A DNA stretch of 64,000 bases. Source: Nannobrachium achirus (taxonomy: Eukaryota > Chordata > Actinopteri > Myctophiformes > Myctophidae). The notes below the pieces were generated by a model. It was not told the origin of the DNA and made no database searches. It was given only the letters and a program-made list of their open reading frames with translations. This document shows, piece by piece, positions 45,090-54,421 of this stretch. The translations under genes and the position numbers were made by a program. Positions within the stretch are counted from its first letter, which is position 1; every line of letters begins with the position of its first letter. Location of the stretch: assembly GCA_963921795.1 (NCBI GenBank), contig OY997652.1, forward strand, positions 19,416,940-19,480,939. Direction: 5' to 3'.

Positions 45090-45608
45090 CGGCAATGGGA
45101 GACTATGTTTTGCACCCTGTCTGTCCTTCCGTTCGTGTGTGTGTCTGTCCGTGCATCTGTTACCAGCTAATCTCCGGCACCGTTGGCCCGGTCCCAGCCA
45201 AACTGTGCACACACACTCCCTGGATGCCGGTTCAGAACCTCTGCCCCACATTTTTCACATGATGGGCCTGTTCTAGTGCCACCATGAGGCCGATTTCTGC
45301 AAAACACATCTTTTGACCGTACTCCTATGGATTTTGTCCAAATAAACAATCAACACTGATCTGTCCGATTTTCCATATTCCATCCTGTTGGCTAACATTG
45401 GCTTCCAAAGTTTGCAGGATTGGTTCGTTTTGAACAAAATGCCTCAAATCATGAATGCAGCGTTCATGAGATTTCTGTGAAACCTTACACGCACATTCCC
45501 ACTAGGTCGAGGAACAAATACCAACCTTTTCACATTGGCCTGTTGTAGTGCCACCGACCTTTGTAAAACACATTTTTGGAACAAAATGCCTCAAATCATG
45601 AATGCAGC
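45090..45608 (+). repeat. Dispersed fish repeat, copy B
   Basis: Shares with 35661-36838 GTTACCAGCTAATCTCCGGC, ACTCCCTGGATGCC and AACAAAATGCCTCAAATCAT in the same order. Truncated at both ends relative to copy C (47746-48896). Confidence 0.75.
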
Positions 45609-45650
45609 TTAGAGTATTTGCTAAATGCACAATAGATTGTAATTGTAACT

Positions 45651-45745
45651 TAGGTTCAGAATCAGAATCCGCTTTATTGTCACATCACAGGTATACAGAA
45701 GTAAAGAAGTGGGTGAAATTCATTTTTGTGTATTGTTATGAAAAG
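45651..45745 (-). mobile_element. LINE 3'-end fragment
   Basis: The minus strand reads TGTGACAATAAAGCGGATTC, a 3' end style common to fish LINEs, ending in a TTCTGATTCTGA tail near 45655. No coding portion remains. Confidence 0.5.
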
Positions 45746-46814
45746 GTGTGGCTAACAACATACTATAATATTAGCACTTATTATTAAACACTACAGTAGT
45801 ACTGGAGATAAGTGCAAAACTATTTGATAATGGGGCCCGGCCGTCCATGAGTAAACATATACCGTACCCATTTCAACCAGATAATCTATTAAAATTATGC
45901 TTAATAGTTATGAAAGGCCTTTTACAGCTTTGATATTTCATAAATTTGAATTTGTACATAACTTTTTACAAATGAATTCCATACACACCTTTGTCTCAGG
46001 GAAGGACTATGACATATAGGAAGAATCCAATTGTATTACTTGAATGTTTAATTGAGTAATACCTATTTGTGGCCACTAGTTGTCAGCCTTGCATAGGAGT
46101 TTATAGATGGTAGTAAAATAGTGGAAGGGATAGTGGGCATAATGGAAGTGTTTATTGCAAGAGTGGAAAAATATTTAAGTTTGAGTTGTTCTAGTTCACA
46201 AAAATAGATATTTATTCCAATTTTAGAGAACCATACTTTCTAACATTGAAAATCTTGGCCTAGCAATGTTAGTTTTTGTAAAAAAAAAAGACATGACATT
46301 GACAGGCATTGTATACCAAAAAATGGGTTAAGTGACCTTACTGTTGGATTAACGTGTTACTGCTGATGGGTTGGGATCTTACACCCAAAAATGGCTTAAA
46401 AGTGACCTTGTTGTTGGGTTGGGATTGTATGCCCAATCACTTTAAATCTATTCATTTTTTACATCACTTTATTCAATGATCATTTTTATGCTTAATCTAC
46501 TCAAGGAAGAATGCATGCTGAGTAAATTTTGCATTTAGTCGTGTCAATCTGACACAACTTTGCTCACAACAGGTTATATAGTATTTCACTTTAAAAGAAC
46601 AGCACCCCTGTTTGTATGTGTCAGGCTGGACCATCTTGGTCATGGTTTCTGTTTCTGTAAGCAACTATGTTTTTTTTTTTTTTTTAATTAGGGATTATGA
46701 CTGGGCTACATCCACTACGATCATCTACAATACAATGTTGTTTTCTCTATCTAAAACCATAAAATAATAGAAAAGTTTGTAAAAATATCTATGGGAGCAC
46801 AGTTGCATGCTGGG
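45746..46814. other. Intergenic, nothing recognised
   Basis: AT-rich; only a T homopolymer at 46671-46685 and a short tandem-like ACACCCAAAAATGG/TACCAAAAAATGGG pair near 46312-46392. Confidence 0.5.
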
Positions 46815-47290
46815 CAGGGGTTGACACTAAGGTCTCAGAGGCACTTGCCTGTTGGGCAAGTACAGGTCATGTTCTACTTGCCCAAAGGTCATGCCTACTT
46901 GCCCGAAAAGTAAATCACCCATTATAAAATGATACAGTTGGTAAGATTTTAATTATGGCTCAATTTAACACTTATTTCTTTACTTTCTGGGGCTGTGTGA
47001 TAAAAATGTCATATTGTACCTCAGTACTTACAAATCCAAATACCAAATACCTACATAGCTATGCCTATGATTGAATACGTCTATGGTTTCACACTTGTCA
47101 TTTTACATTTTTTAAGTGTAGCAACAGCAAACAGCAGTAAAAACAGCACCTAGGTTACATTCCACAGACCAGAAGACGGAGCGCGCTGGCGTTCAGGTGT
47201 TTAGGCAGATATGTCTTGTTGTGTTTATAGACTGTTCAAATGAGCACTTGCCCGGCCGGGCAACCTGAAAGCAAACTTCACCTGCCCTCT
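46815..47290 (+). mobile_element. hAT-like TTGACACTAAGG element, right end lost
   Basis: CAGGGGTTGACACTAAGGTC, CACTTGCCTGTTGGGC and, near the right, CACTTGCCCGGCCGGGCAAC match the family member 21266-21767. The inverse right terminus is missing; sequence changes after CACCTGCCC at about 47288. Confidence 0.75.
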
Positions 47291-47745
47291 TAGTTTAACC
47301 CAACAGTGGTGCAATTCACAAACCAATGTGTTGATAGATAGAGAGGGCGGGTCTAACTGTTGGTCAAATCAAAACACAATGGCTCGCACCAAGGGTTGGG
47401 TTAGAATTCAATTCATTTTATTTCATTGTCTGGGCGGGGCAACTATAACCCAACAGATGGATTACAAAGTACTCCCATTTGTAAAAGTCTCGATGCTGCA
47501 ATGTAAAAAAAATACTGGGTTACGGTAAAAGTCTGGATTTCAAAATGTGTACTTGATTAAAAGTAATTACAAAAGCATTGGCATCAAAATGTACTTAAAG
47601 TACAAATTAAAGTCTGATAATTTTATCAGACACGTTCCCCTTCCTATACAAACCCATTGAATTTCCATTTAACCATGATAGATTAATCAAAAACACCTCC
47701 TAATACGTGAGGGGCTGTTTGGTTTTTTGTCTTTATTGTTTTATT

Positions 47746-48896
47746 GTCTCCACCAGCCGAAGGCTGAGGGAGAGTATGTTTTCCCCTCCGTCCGTGTGTC
47801 CGTCCGTGCGTCCGTCCGTGCGTCCGTGCGTCCTCGCAGTTTGTGAGCGCCAAATCTCAGTCGCCGTTGGCCCGGTCGCTGCCAAAGTGAGCACACACAT
47901 TCCCTGGATGCCAATCTAGAACCTCTGCCCTAAATTTTTCAAATGGGCCTTTTCTAGCGCCAACTAGTGGCCGATGTTTGCTAAACACATTTCTGTGCAC
48001 TACTCTTACAGATTTTGTCCAAAAATCCTACAAATCGGTAGGCAATATCTCGACAGTCATGTGATCGACACGGATCTGTCCGATTTTGCATATTCCATCC
48101 TGATTGGCTAAGATTGGCTTCCAAAGTTTGTGGGATTGAGCCGTTTTGAACAAAATGCCTCAAATCACAAACGCAAAGTGCAATTATCATGAAATCGCGC
48201 ACACACGTTCCCACTAGGCCGAGGAAGAAATGCCACTTAATTTTTTTTAATCAGCCTCATGGTGGCGCTATAACAGCCCGATTTGTGGTTTTACCTATAA
48301 CTCCACCGATCAGTTTCAAACTTTGTAAGCGCACTCCCTAGAGGCTAAGGATAAACCTTTGCCCTGCATTTTTCACATCAGCCTTTATAGCGCCACCTTT
48401 GGGCTGACTTATGTAAAACACATTTTTGGATATTACTCCTTGAGATTTTATCCAAACATCATGCAAATCGGTACACAGTATCTCTATAGTCATGTGATCA
48501 AGTCCGATCCGTCTGATATTTCACATTCCATCCTGATTGGCTAATATTAGCTTCCAAAGTTTGCAGGACTGCTCCGTTTTTGAACAAAATGCCTCAAATC
48601 ATCAACGCAGCTTGCGATTACCGTGACATTTGCCACACATATTCCCACTAGGTCAAGGAACAAATGCTACCTTTTAAACATTGTCCTGTTATAGCGCCAC
48701 CAGCAGGTAGACTTTAGCAAAACACATTTTTGGAACACAATGCTTGAAATCATGCATGCAGCGTCCGATTGCCATGAAAGATCTAAGGTGAAGAACATAT
48801 GCCACCCTTTTTACATTGGCCTATTATACAGTAGCACCACCAGGACGCACGGCCTGGTGGAGACCTGTGCTCGGAAGAGCACTGCTTCTAGTTGTA
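47746..48896 (+). repeat. Dispersed fish repeat, copy C (most complete)
   Basis: From TTGTCTCCACCAGCCGAAGG with a GTCCGTCCGTGCGTCC simple repeat through several internal restarts of AACAAAATGCCTCAAATCA (three rounds of a roughly 300-bp submodule) to AGAGCACTGCTTCTAGTT. The submodule repetition explains its length; there is no conserved frame. Confidence 0.75.
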
Positions 48897-49153
48897 TTTC
48901 TTTCCCAAACAAAATTTAAAAAAGAAAAGAGAGTAATCAATATTTAGCAGATTACCATCATATTATGCAGGTGTGTACATGTATTTTTACATGATTTTGA
49001 AACATGAACATCATATGCAATTGAGTGTAAAAAGTAGCAGGCAGGTGCAATTGTTTCTTGATGTGCTGTTTCAAAGAGCAGTTTGTGCAGGTGAAAAACA
49101 ACAACACATAAACGTGACCAATAACGTGACCCGAGGTCTCTCCTTCTGCATAG

Positions 49154-49279
49154 GTTTGAGAAGCTGACCACCGTGACCAACATCTTCCTGCTCAACCTGG
49201 TGATCTCTGACCTGATCTTCATGTGCAGCCTGCCCTTCTGGGGCGTGTACCACCAGCTGTCCAACTGGCTGTTTGGCAG
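49154..49279 (+). pseudogene. Chemokine-receptor-like coding segment (TM2 to extracellular loop 1)
   Basis: Preceded by CTCCTTCTGCATAG (acceptor-like) and followed by GTAGGG (donor-like), this 126-nt stretch reads FEKLTTVTNIFLLNLVISDL then IFMCSLPFWGVYHQLSNWLF and GR. TNIFLLNLxISDL with the Asp of TM2 and the SLPFW motif is diagnostic of chemokine receptors; XCR1/CCR-type is the nearest I recognise. It enters and leaves in phase 2. No TM1 exon was found upstream. Downstream pieces of the same gene are at 50686-50701, 51169-51203 and 52297-52358. The uninterrupted quality of each piece suggests recent loss or a badly disrupted allele. Confidence 0.82.
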
Positions 49280-49759
49280 GTAGGGTGACCCAAGAGGGCG
49301 ATAGCAAGAGGGCGGATTAGACCCGGGCTTCCCGTTTCTGCGTGACGTAGGTGGATACCTTTTTAGGAGGCGGAAGCATGTTTGGAGTCTATTCATTTAC
49401 AATGAGAGAGCTAACGTGAACACAGAGCAAAATAATAGTTCAGAGGCTATGGTCACTAAACTAAATATTGGACCCGATCATCACAAGCCTCATAATATTA
49501 ACAAAATTGTCATGCTAAAGTGGCTTTTTTCAGCGACACAACAAAGGAGAAAATTGACTTTATTATTGCTCTTTAGCTGTCCCAGCAACACACTCTAGCG
49601 GGATCTATAGCACCAGTAAACAGGACGTGCGCGAGATTTGCCGTCAGAGCCGGCACCCACTTAGGAGTTTATTTGTAGGATTTGTGTGCCATGTCGCACT
49701 CTAGTGGATCCAATGAGGTTGAGCTATCTTCATTAATTAAATATCTTTGGGGTGACTGA

Positions 49760-49818
49760 CCTTCTGGGGCGTGTAACACCAGCTGTCCAACTGGCTGTTT
49801 GGCAGGTAGGGTGACTGA
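49760..49818 (+). repeat. Second copy of the TM2-exon end
   Basis: CTTCTGGGGCGTGTAACACC and AGCTGTCCAACTGGCTGTTT repeat 49234-49288 nearly exactly, including the following GGCAGGTAGGGTGAC. One change turns the Tyr codon into a stop, so this copy does not encode the receptor. Confidence 0.9.
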
Positions 49819-49941
49819 CCAACCGCACTTTGCGGAATAGTCCCGAAAGGTATTTAAAAATATATAATATTGTCGTTGTCGGGTGGAAACCTTGTATGTC
49901 CAAAACCGTTTTGTATTTATCATTTTAAAAACGATTTGAAA

Positions 49942-50019
49942 TAGTGATAATAGGTCTGCAAGCACACAGCGCCTCGCGTTGAGAAGCGTTGTGTGCTTGT
50001 AGATTGGCCATTTTCACTA
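49942..50019. repeat. GATCTACAAGCT-type hairpin, copy 10
   Basis: GGTCTGCAAGCACACAGCGC with inverse GCGTTGTGTGCTTGTAGATT; outer TAGTGA mirrored by TCACTA. It lies in the presumed intron of the chemokine-receptor remnant. Confidence 0.75.
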
Positions 50020-50569
50020 GTTTTGTGCGACAGTCTGGTATGATGAAGCAGGACTTTACTTTACGATAAATCATGTGATACTTAATAATAATAAAGGTTC
50101 TGTTCATGGATGTATACCCCAAAAATAATAACTTTCATTTTTGTTATAGAGTTAAAATTATATAACTTTTGGGGGGAAGAAGCCAAAATGTATTTCAAAA
50201 AGTTGCAAATAGCTAAGATTGTCCACTGGTGTGAGCTAGATAGATTGTCTATTTTTAAGATTTGGCGTTACGGGTCCATTTGGTTCCATCATTTGTACAT
50301 TCGGAGTTATGCGGGTCCTCGAAAATACAAACATTTTAGAACCACTGTTCTAGTGGACCCCTAATGTGCCATAAATAGTGTCATATACATATAAATCAGT
50401 GTTTCAAAACCTGGGGACTGACATTCAGTAATTATAGGTCTTATGATGAAAATAAGAACATTATAGTGTTATTAAAAAAAGGGGGAAACAAGAAATACGT
50501 ATAAAATTGCCACGGACAAGGCAAAGTCTTGCCATGCACTGACGGACAGATGTTGATGAGCCCTGCGGT

Positions 50570-50695
50570 CTATTGGCTCTGCTCTGTTGTGATTGGCAGG
50601 GTGATGTGTCTATTGGCTCTGCTCTCTGTTGTGATTGGCAGGGTGATGTGTCTGTCTAATGACTCTGCTCTGTTTTGATTGGCAGGGTGATGTGC
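50570..50695 (+). repeat. Triplicated acceptor-like segment
   Basis: CTCTGCTCTGTTGTGATTGG then CAGGGTGATGTG occurs three times with a period of about 42-44 bp. Each unit carries a pyrimidine-rich tract, an AG and the first codons (GTGATGTG) of the receptor piece; only the last continues with CAAGCTG. Confidence 0.85.
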
Positions 50696-50701
50696 AAGCT
50701 G

Positions 50702-51027
50702 ATTAGCCCTATTCACGGCCCGCCCACTCAGCATCCCCCTGGTGCTGAAGTCACGTTTTGAAGGGGAAAACCCTACTATAAGCCTATAGAGTTAACACAG
50801 AAATCGCACATTTAATGCAATTTCCGAATAGTAAAGTATAAAATACGGCTAGCATGATCAAGAACACAAGATAGTAAAAGACACAAAGCATTATAATTTA
50901 CTTTACCTTTCGAAATAATGATTTGTTGGCTTTAAGTCCAGCAATTTCTGTTATAGTTTCCCCTTCTAAACTGAACTAAGAAATGCTAAGAAATTTGGTG
51001 AGTGGGCGGGCCGTGAATAGGGCTAAT
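50702..51027. mobile_element. MITE with 29-bp terminal inverted repeats
   Basis: Left ATTAGCCCTATTCACGGCCC continuing CGCCCACTCA, right its exact inverse. 326 bp with no frame. A TA dinucleotide within each end (TA-GCCC) could be the target duplication, but this is ambiguous. Inserted in the receptor coding sequence directly after the CTG codon of VMCKL. Confidence 0.85.
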
Positions 51028-51168
51028 TGGTAGGGGGTCATGCCTATGTTCCCTCGACCCTATGTTCCCTCACAGAGGTTAGGGTTAGGGTTTGGATTAG
51101 GGTTAGTGTTAGGCAAAGTGGTTAACATTGAGGGAACATACAGTAGGGCTGAGGGAACTTGAACATGG
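51028..51168. repeat. Small palindromic CCCTATGTTCCCTC element
   Basis: CATGCCTATGTTCCCTCGAC at the left and TGAGGGAACTTGAACATG at the right face each other around a degenerate TTAGGG block (51070-51113). Its ends resemble those of the larger neighbour at 51204-52296. Confidence 0.65.
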
Positions 51169-51599
51169 TACTTCCTGGGTTTCTACAGCTCTGTGCTCGA
51201 CCCGGCTCGGGGTCATGCTCAAGCTCCCTCAGCCCTATGTTCCCTCAGCCCTATGTTCCCTCAGCCCTATGTTCCCTCAGCCCTATGTTCCCTCAACCCT
51301 ATGTTCCCTCAGCCCTATGTTCCCTCACTCCCTAACAAATTATTATACCCTATGTTCCCTCAACCCTATGTTTCCCCCAGCCCTATGTTCCCTCAATTCC
51401 AAAATAGACCCTATGTTCCCTCAGCCCTGTGTTCCCTCAACCCAACAATAGACCCTATGTTCCCTCAGCCCTATGTTCCCTCAGCCCAAAATAGACGGTG
51501 CCATGGCATTGGTCCGACATCTCATTGTTCCGATGTCCCATTAAGGGCGTCTTACTGGGCAAGGTCACGCCATCTGTCTTGGCCACCAGTCTTGGCCAC

Positions 51600-51805
51600 C
51601 AGTCTTGGCCATATATGGATTCTGTTGGTGTGGTTCCCCTAACAGGGCATCATCTGGGAATACCCATATGTGAACTTTTAATTTGTGTTATCCTTTATTA
51701 ATATATATCGGACCAGTTACCCATATATGGAGATCCCTGTTACCCATGCATTCACAGATATGGCCTTAATAAATATGACATCAGGGATCTCCATATATGG
51801 GCATA
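51600..51805. repeat. CCATATATGG-rich dispersed repeat, block 2
   Basis: Exact CCATATATGG at 51609, 51721 and 51791, each with the block-1 neighbours (GGATTCTGTTGGTGTG; GGAGATCCCTGTTACCC; GATCTCCATATATGGGCAT). Confidence 0.75.
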
Positions 51806-52058
51806 TAAAGAGTTAGCATTCTTCAGGTTAACATTCACCAGGTTAGCATTCACCAGCATCGGCAGGTCAGCATTCACAACGTTAGCATTCGCCAGCATTC
51901 AAAAGGTTAGCATTCACCAGTGTCGGCAGGTCCGCATTCACGGGTTAGCATACACCAGCGTTGGCAGGTCAGCATTCACCAGGTTAGCATTCAACAACGT
52001 TGGCAGGTTAGCATTCACCAGGTTAACATTCACCAGGTTAGCATTCACCAGCATCGGA
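51803..52058. repeat. GTTAGCATTCACCAG minisatellite
   Basis: About 12 irregular units of AGGTTAGCATTCACCAG, some extended by CATCGGCAGGTCAGCATTCA or CGTTGGCAGG. Forms the centre of the palindromic element. Confidence 0.85.
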
Positions 52059-52414
52059 CGAATGGAGCGTCAGAACAATGACACGTCGGAAACAATGCCA
52101 TGGGGGACTGAGATTTTTGGTCTGAGGGAACATAGGGCTGAGTGAACATAGGGTCCTATTTTGGGATGAGGGAACATAGGGCTGAGGGAACATAAGGCTG
52201 AGGGAACATAAGGCTGAGGGAACATAGGGTTGAGGGAACATAAGGCTGAGGGAACATAAGGCTGAGGGAACATAGGGCTGAGGGAGCTTGAGCATGGACC
52301 CCCTGGCTCTTCTGACCTTCGATCGCCACCTGGCCGTGGTTTACTCACTGGCACCAAGGTTAGCATCCAACTATTCATTTAGCCAATGTCTGTCTGTCCA
52401 CCGTCTGACCGCCT

Positions 52415-52803
52415 GTCTGCATGCTTGACATCACTGATATGGTAACAGCCCAAATGCTGAAAAAAATGCCCAAATTTGGAGATGAGCATGCTGACATCAC
52501 TGATACTAAACAGTGTCTCCACCATGGTAGCAGCTGCATGCTGAAAGTAAACGATGCCCACATTTGTCCGCTGTCTGTCTGCATGCTGACATCACTGATA
52601 ATATACAGTGTCGCCTCCATGGCTGTCTGTCTGCATGCTAACGTCATACTCTACTGATAGTACTGAGATCACAGACTGATACAAAGGGTATTGCACAACT
52701 GGACGTCAATGGTGACTGGGTTCTCCAACATTACTTCTGAGACTCCTACATTCAGTCCCTCATATACTGTGAGTATGCTTACCCCACGGGCACAGGACTA
52801 GTT
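52415..52803 (+). repeat. Dispersed repeat with GCATGCTGACATCAC units, second copy
   Basis: At least three CATGCTGACATCACTGATA units plus CCATGGCTGTCTGTCTGCAT and CAACATTACTTCTGAGACTC, in the order seen at 1730-2010. No coding pattern. Confidence 0.65.
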
Positions 52804-53169
52804 ATTATTAATAATAATTGTCCGACTTTATTCCATCTTTCGTCTTCAATCTTCCATCGTCTCCTAAGTAAACATTATTCCTCCCATAGTTTTGGCAGCA
52901 CGCACTTGGGCCATATGTCAAGTGGACCGGCTTCATCATCATTTTGCAAAGAGATATATTATATAGTTTCATTTTTATAAATGTATTTATGAATGAATTT
53001 TCTCCATTGACTTGAATTAAATATTAAGTAGTTCACCCCCAGAATGACTTTGTTTCTGTTAATTACTCACGCCATGGAGACTTGAGTTCAATAATATGTA
53101 ATACAAAAAAAATATAGCGTGAGTGAGTAATCAATAGATTTTCTTTTTCATTTTTGGGGTGAACTACTC
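52804..53169. other. Intergenic, nothing recognised
   Basis: AT-rich. An imperfect palindromic pair (TCTCCATTGACTTGAAT-type, again near 53336) is the only pattern seen. Confidence 0.45.
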
Positions 53170-53320
53170 CTTTAAACTTTTCCCAAATATGGAGATTTCT
53201 GACATCATAGATGTCTGACATCATAGACCACATGAGACTGCCCACAGTATGTCCATATGGACTTTCCAAGATATGGGCTTAATATGACATCAGAGATCTC
53301 CATATATGGCCATTTATTTA
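53170..53320. repeat. CCATATATGG-rich dispersed repeat, block 3
   Basis: CCATATATGG at 53300 plus AAATATGGAGATTTCTGACATC and GATATGGGCTTAATATGACATC modules typical of the family (shown in part). Confidence 0.65.
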
Positions 53321-53603
53321 TTAGTTCATACATTTTCCCCATTGACTTGAATGGGGAAATTTCCATTCGTTGTTTTTTTTTTTTTTTTTTTTCAATTTCA
53401 GTTTTTTCGGTAGGGTAAGTGATTTCAGTTTTCATGTAGGTGACAGGCAGGGCCTTCCTCCAATCATGATCAAGTGGGGGCCGGCCTTGGTGCGCGTAAG
53501 GCCCGCCCCCACTTGACCATGACTGTAGGTCACCCATATAAATCTCTCGTTCTTTTGATTGAAAACTTTATATGTTTTTTTGCAGGGGTATGCGGGGAAC
53601 ATA

Positions 53604-53897
53604 GAACGTGAGGTTACGTTGTAACCTATGTTCCCTGAGTGAAGAGATCATCTCTCCACCCTTACATATTTAATATGTATTAATATGTATGGGGAATGAA
53701 CCCACCTCACATGTGACGTGGATATTCTTTTAAGACGCACCAGTGTCACCTGACACTGGCACGGACGGGTATATAAGGCCCAGGTGTGCGTGATCACACT
53801 GGTTTACCTTGATCGACATCGTCGCTTCTGAGCGACCTCGAGTGGAGAGATGATCTCTTCACTCAGAGAACATAGGTTACAACGTAACCTCACGTTC
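53604..53897. repeat. Foldback element with 55-bp arms and a TATA-like core
   Basis: Arms 53604-53658 and 53843-53897 are inverted copies (GAACGTGAGGTTACGTTGTA; AGAGATCATCTCTCC) with few mismatches. The spacer holds a palindrome CCAGTGTCACCTGACACTGG, a TATA-like GGGTATATAAGGCCC at 53767-53781 and GTGATCAC. The outer segment GATCATCTCTCCACCCTTAC is repeated directly at 53647 and 53911. Either a foldback transposon or a rearranged LTR-like promoter. Confidence 0.7.
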
Positions 53898-53977
53898 TCT
53901 ATCGTATCGAGATCATCTCTCCACCCTTACATATTTAATTGCGACCGTCAGGGAGCAGTTTACTATGAAAACCTCCA

Positions 53978-54022
53978 CCGGCCGTCCGTCCGTCCGTCCG
54001 TCCGTCCGTCCGTCCGTCCGTC
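53978..54022. repeat. (GTCC)n microsatellite
   Basis: About eleven CCGT/GTCC units in a row, followed by CACACGTCACACGTGACC. Confidence 0.9.
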
Positions 54023-54229
54023 ACACGTCACACGTGACCATCAACAAACGTCACACCTTTGTTGATGTTTAAATCGAAGAGTCTTGGTCAAATACTTCTG
54101 TTGGTTTCTGCACTGATCATTTATACAATTCAGCTGTGTTTGCTCGTGTCATCATGATGAGGTCATAAATCAGCCATGCCCAAATATAGATTTTACGGGT
54201 TTACATGCTTACTCAGTTATTCGTTATGT

Positions 54230-54421
54230 GAAAGTCCTATGACGTCTATGATATCTGACATCATCATACATACATTCCCTTTTATGCCCATAAATGGAAA
54301 TCCCCTCTGTAGAACCAGCCACTGACATCACTGTAATGTCAGGGGAACCAAATCCCTTTTATGCCCATATATGGAGATCCCTGTGATGCCAGGGGAACCA
54401 AATCCCTTTTATGCCCATATA
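54230..54421. repeat. CCATATATGG-rich dispersed repeat, block 4 (left of L2)
   Basis: A tandem of CCCTTTTATGCCCATATATGG-like units (each shown in part) with GATCCCTGTGATGCCAGGGG; CCATATATGG exact at 54365, while the next unit is cut at CCCATATATG by the L2 insertion. Confidence 0.8.

Larger units (their letters stand above)
51204..52296. mobile_element. Large palindromic element with inverted minisatellite arms
   Basis: The left arm is CATGCTCAAGCTCCCTCAG followed by about 14 units of a CCCTATGTTCCCTCAG repeat (51224-51487); the right arm is the inverted array (52121-52290) ending GGGAGCTTGAGCATG. Between them are a CCATATATGG block (51600-51805) and a GTTAGCATTCACCAG minisatellite (51803-52058). 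GACCC abuts both ends. Proline-rich open frames on both strands come only from the repeat unit. Confidence 0.75.
50686..52358 (+). pseudogene. Chemokine-receptor-like segment (TM3 to DRY-like motif) broken by insertions
   Basis: Three in-frame pieces: 50686-50701 encodes VMCKL after an AG acceptor, continuing the preceding FG-R; 51169-51203 encodes YFLGFYSSVLD; 52297-52358 encodes DPLALLTFDRHLAVVYSLAP. Joined by eye they follow the chemokine receptor TM3 order (CK, then FYSS, then FDRHLAVVY at the DRY position). A MITE (50702-51027) and two palindromic minisatellite elements (51028-51168 and 51204-52296) sit between them; GACCC flanks the last one on both sides. The piece ends at CACCAAG/GTTAGC, a possible donor. 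No later TM segments were found. Confidence 0.78.

Noticed and set aside
51224-52290. CRISPR-like look of regularly repeated 15-bp units
   Set aside because: Units abut without unique spacers, the DNA is vertebrate, and the arrays are inverted relative to each other.
51193-52378. Proline-rich open frames on both strands (repeated CSLSPMFPQPYVPSA)
   Set aside because: They are translations of the CCCTATGTTCCCTC minisatellite; repeat unit lengths that are multiples of three keep frames open without coding selection.
53767-53781. TATA box of a host gene
   Set aside because: No gene starts downstream; it lies in the spacer of a foldback element, so host promoter function is unsupported.
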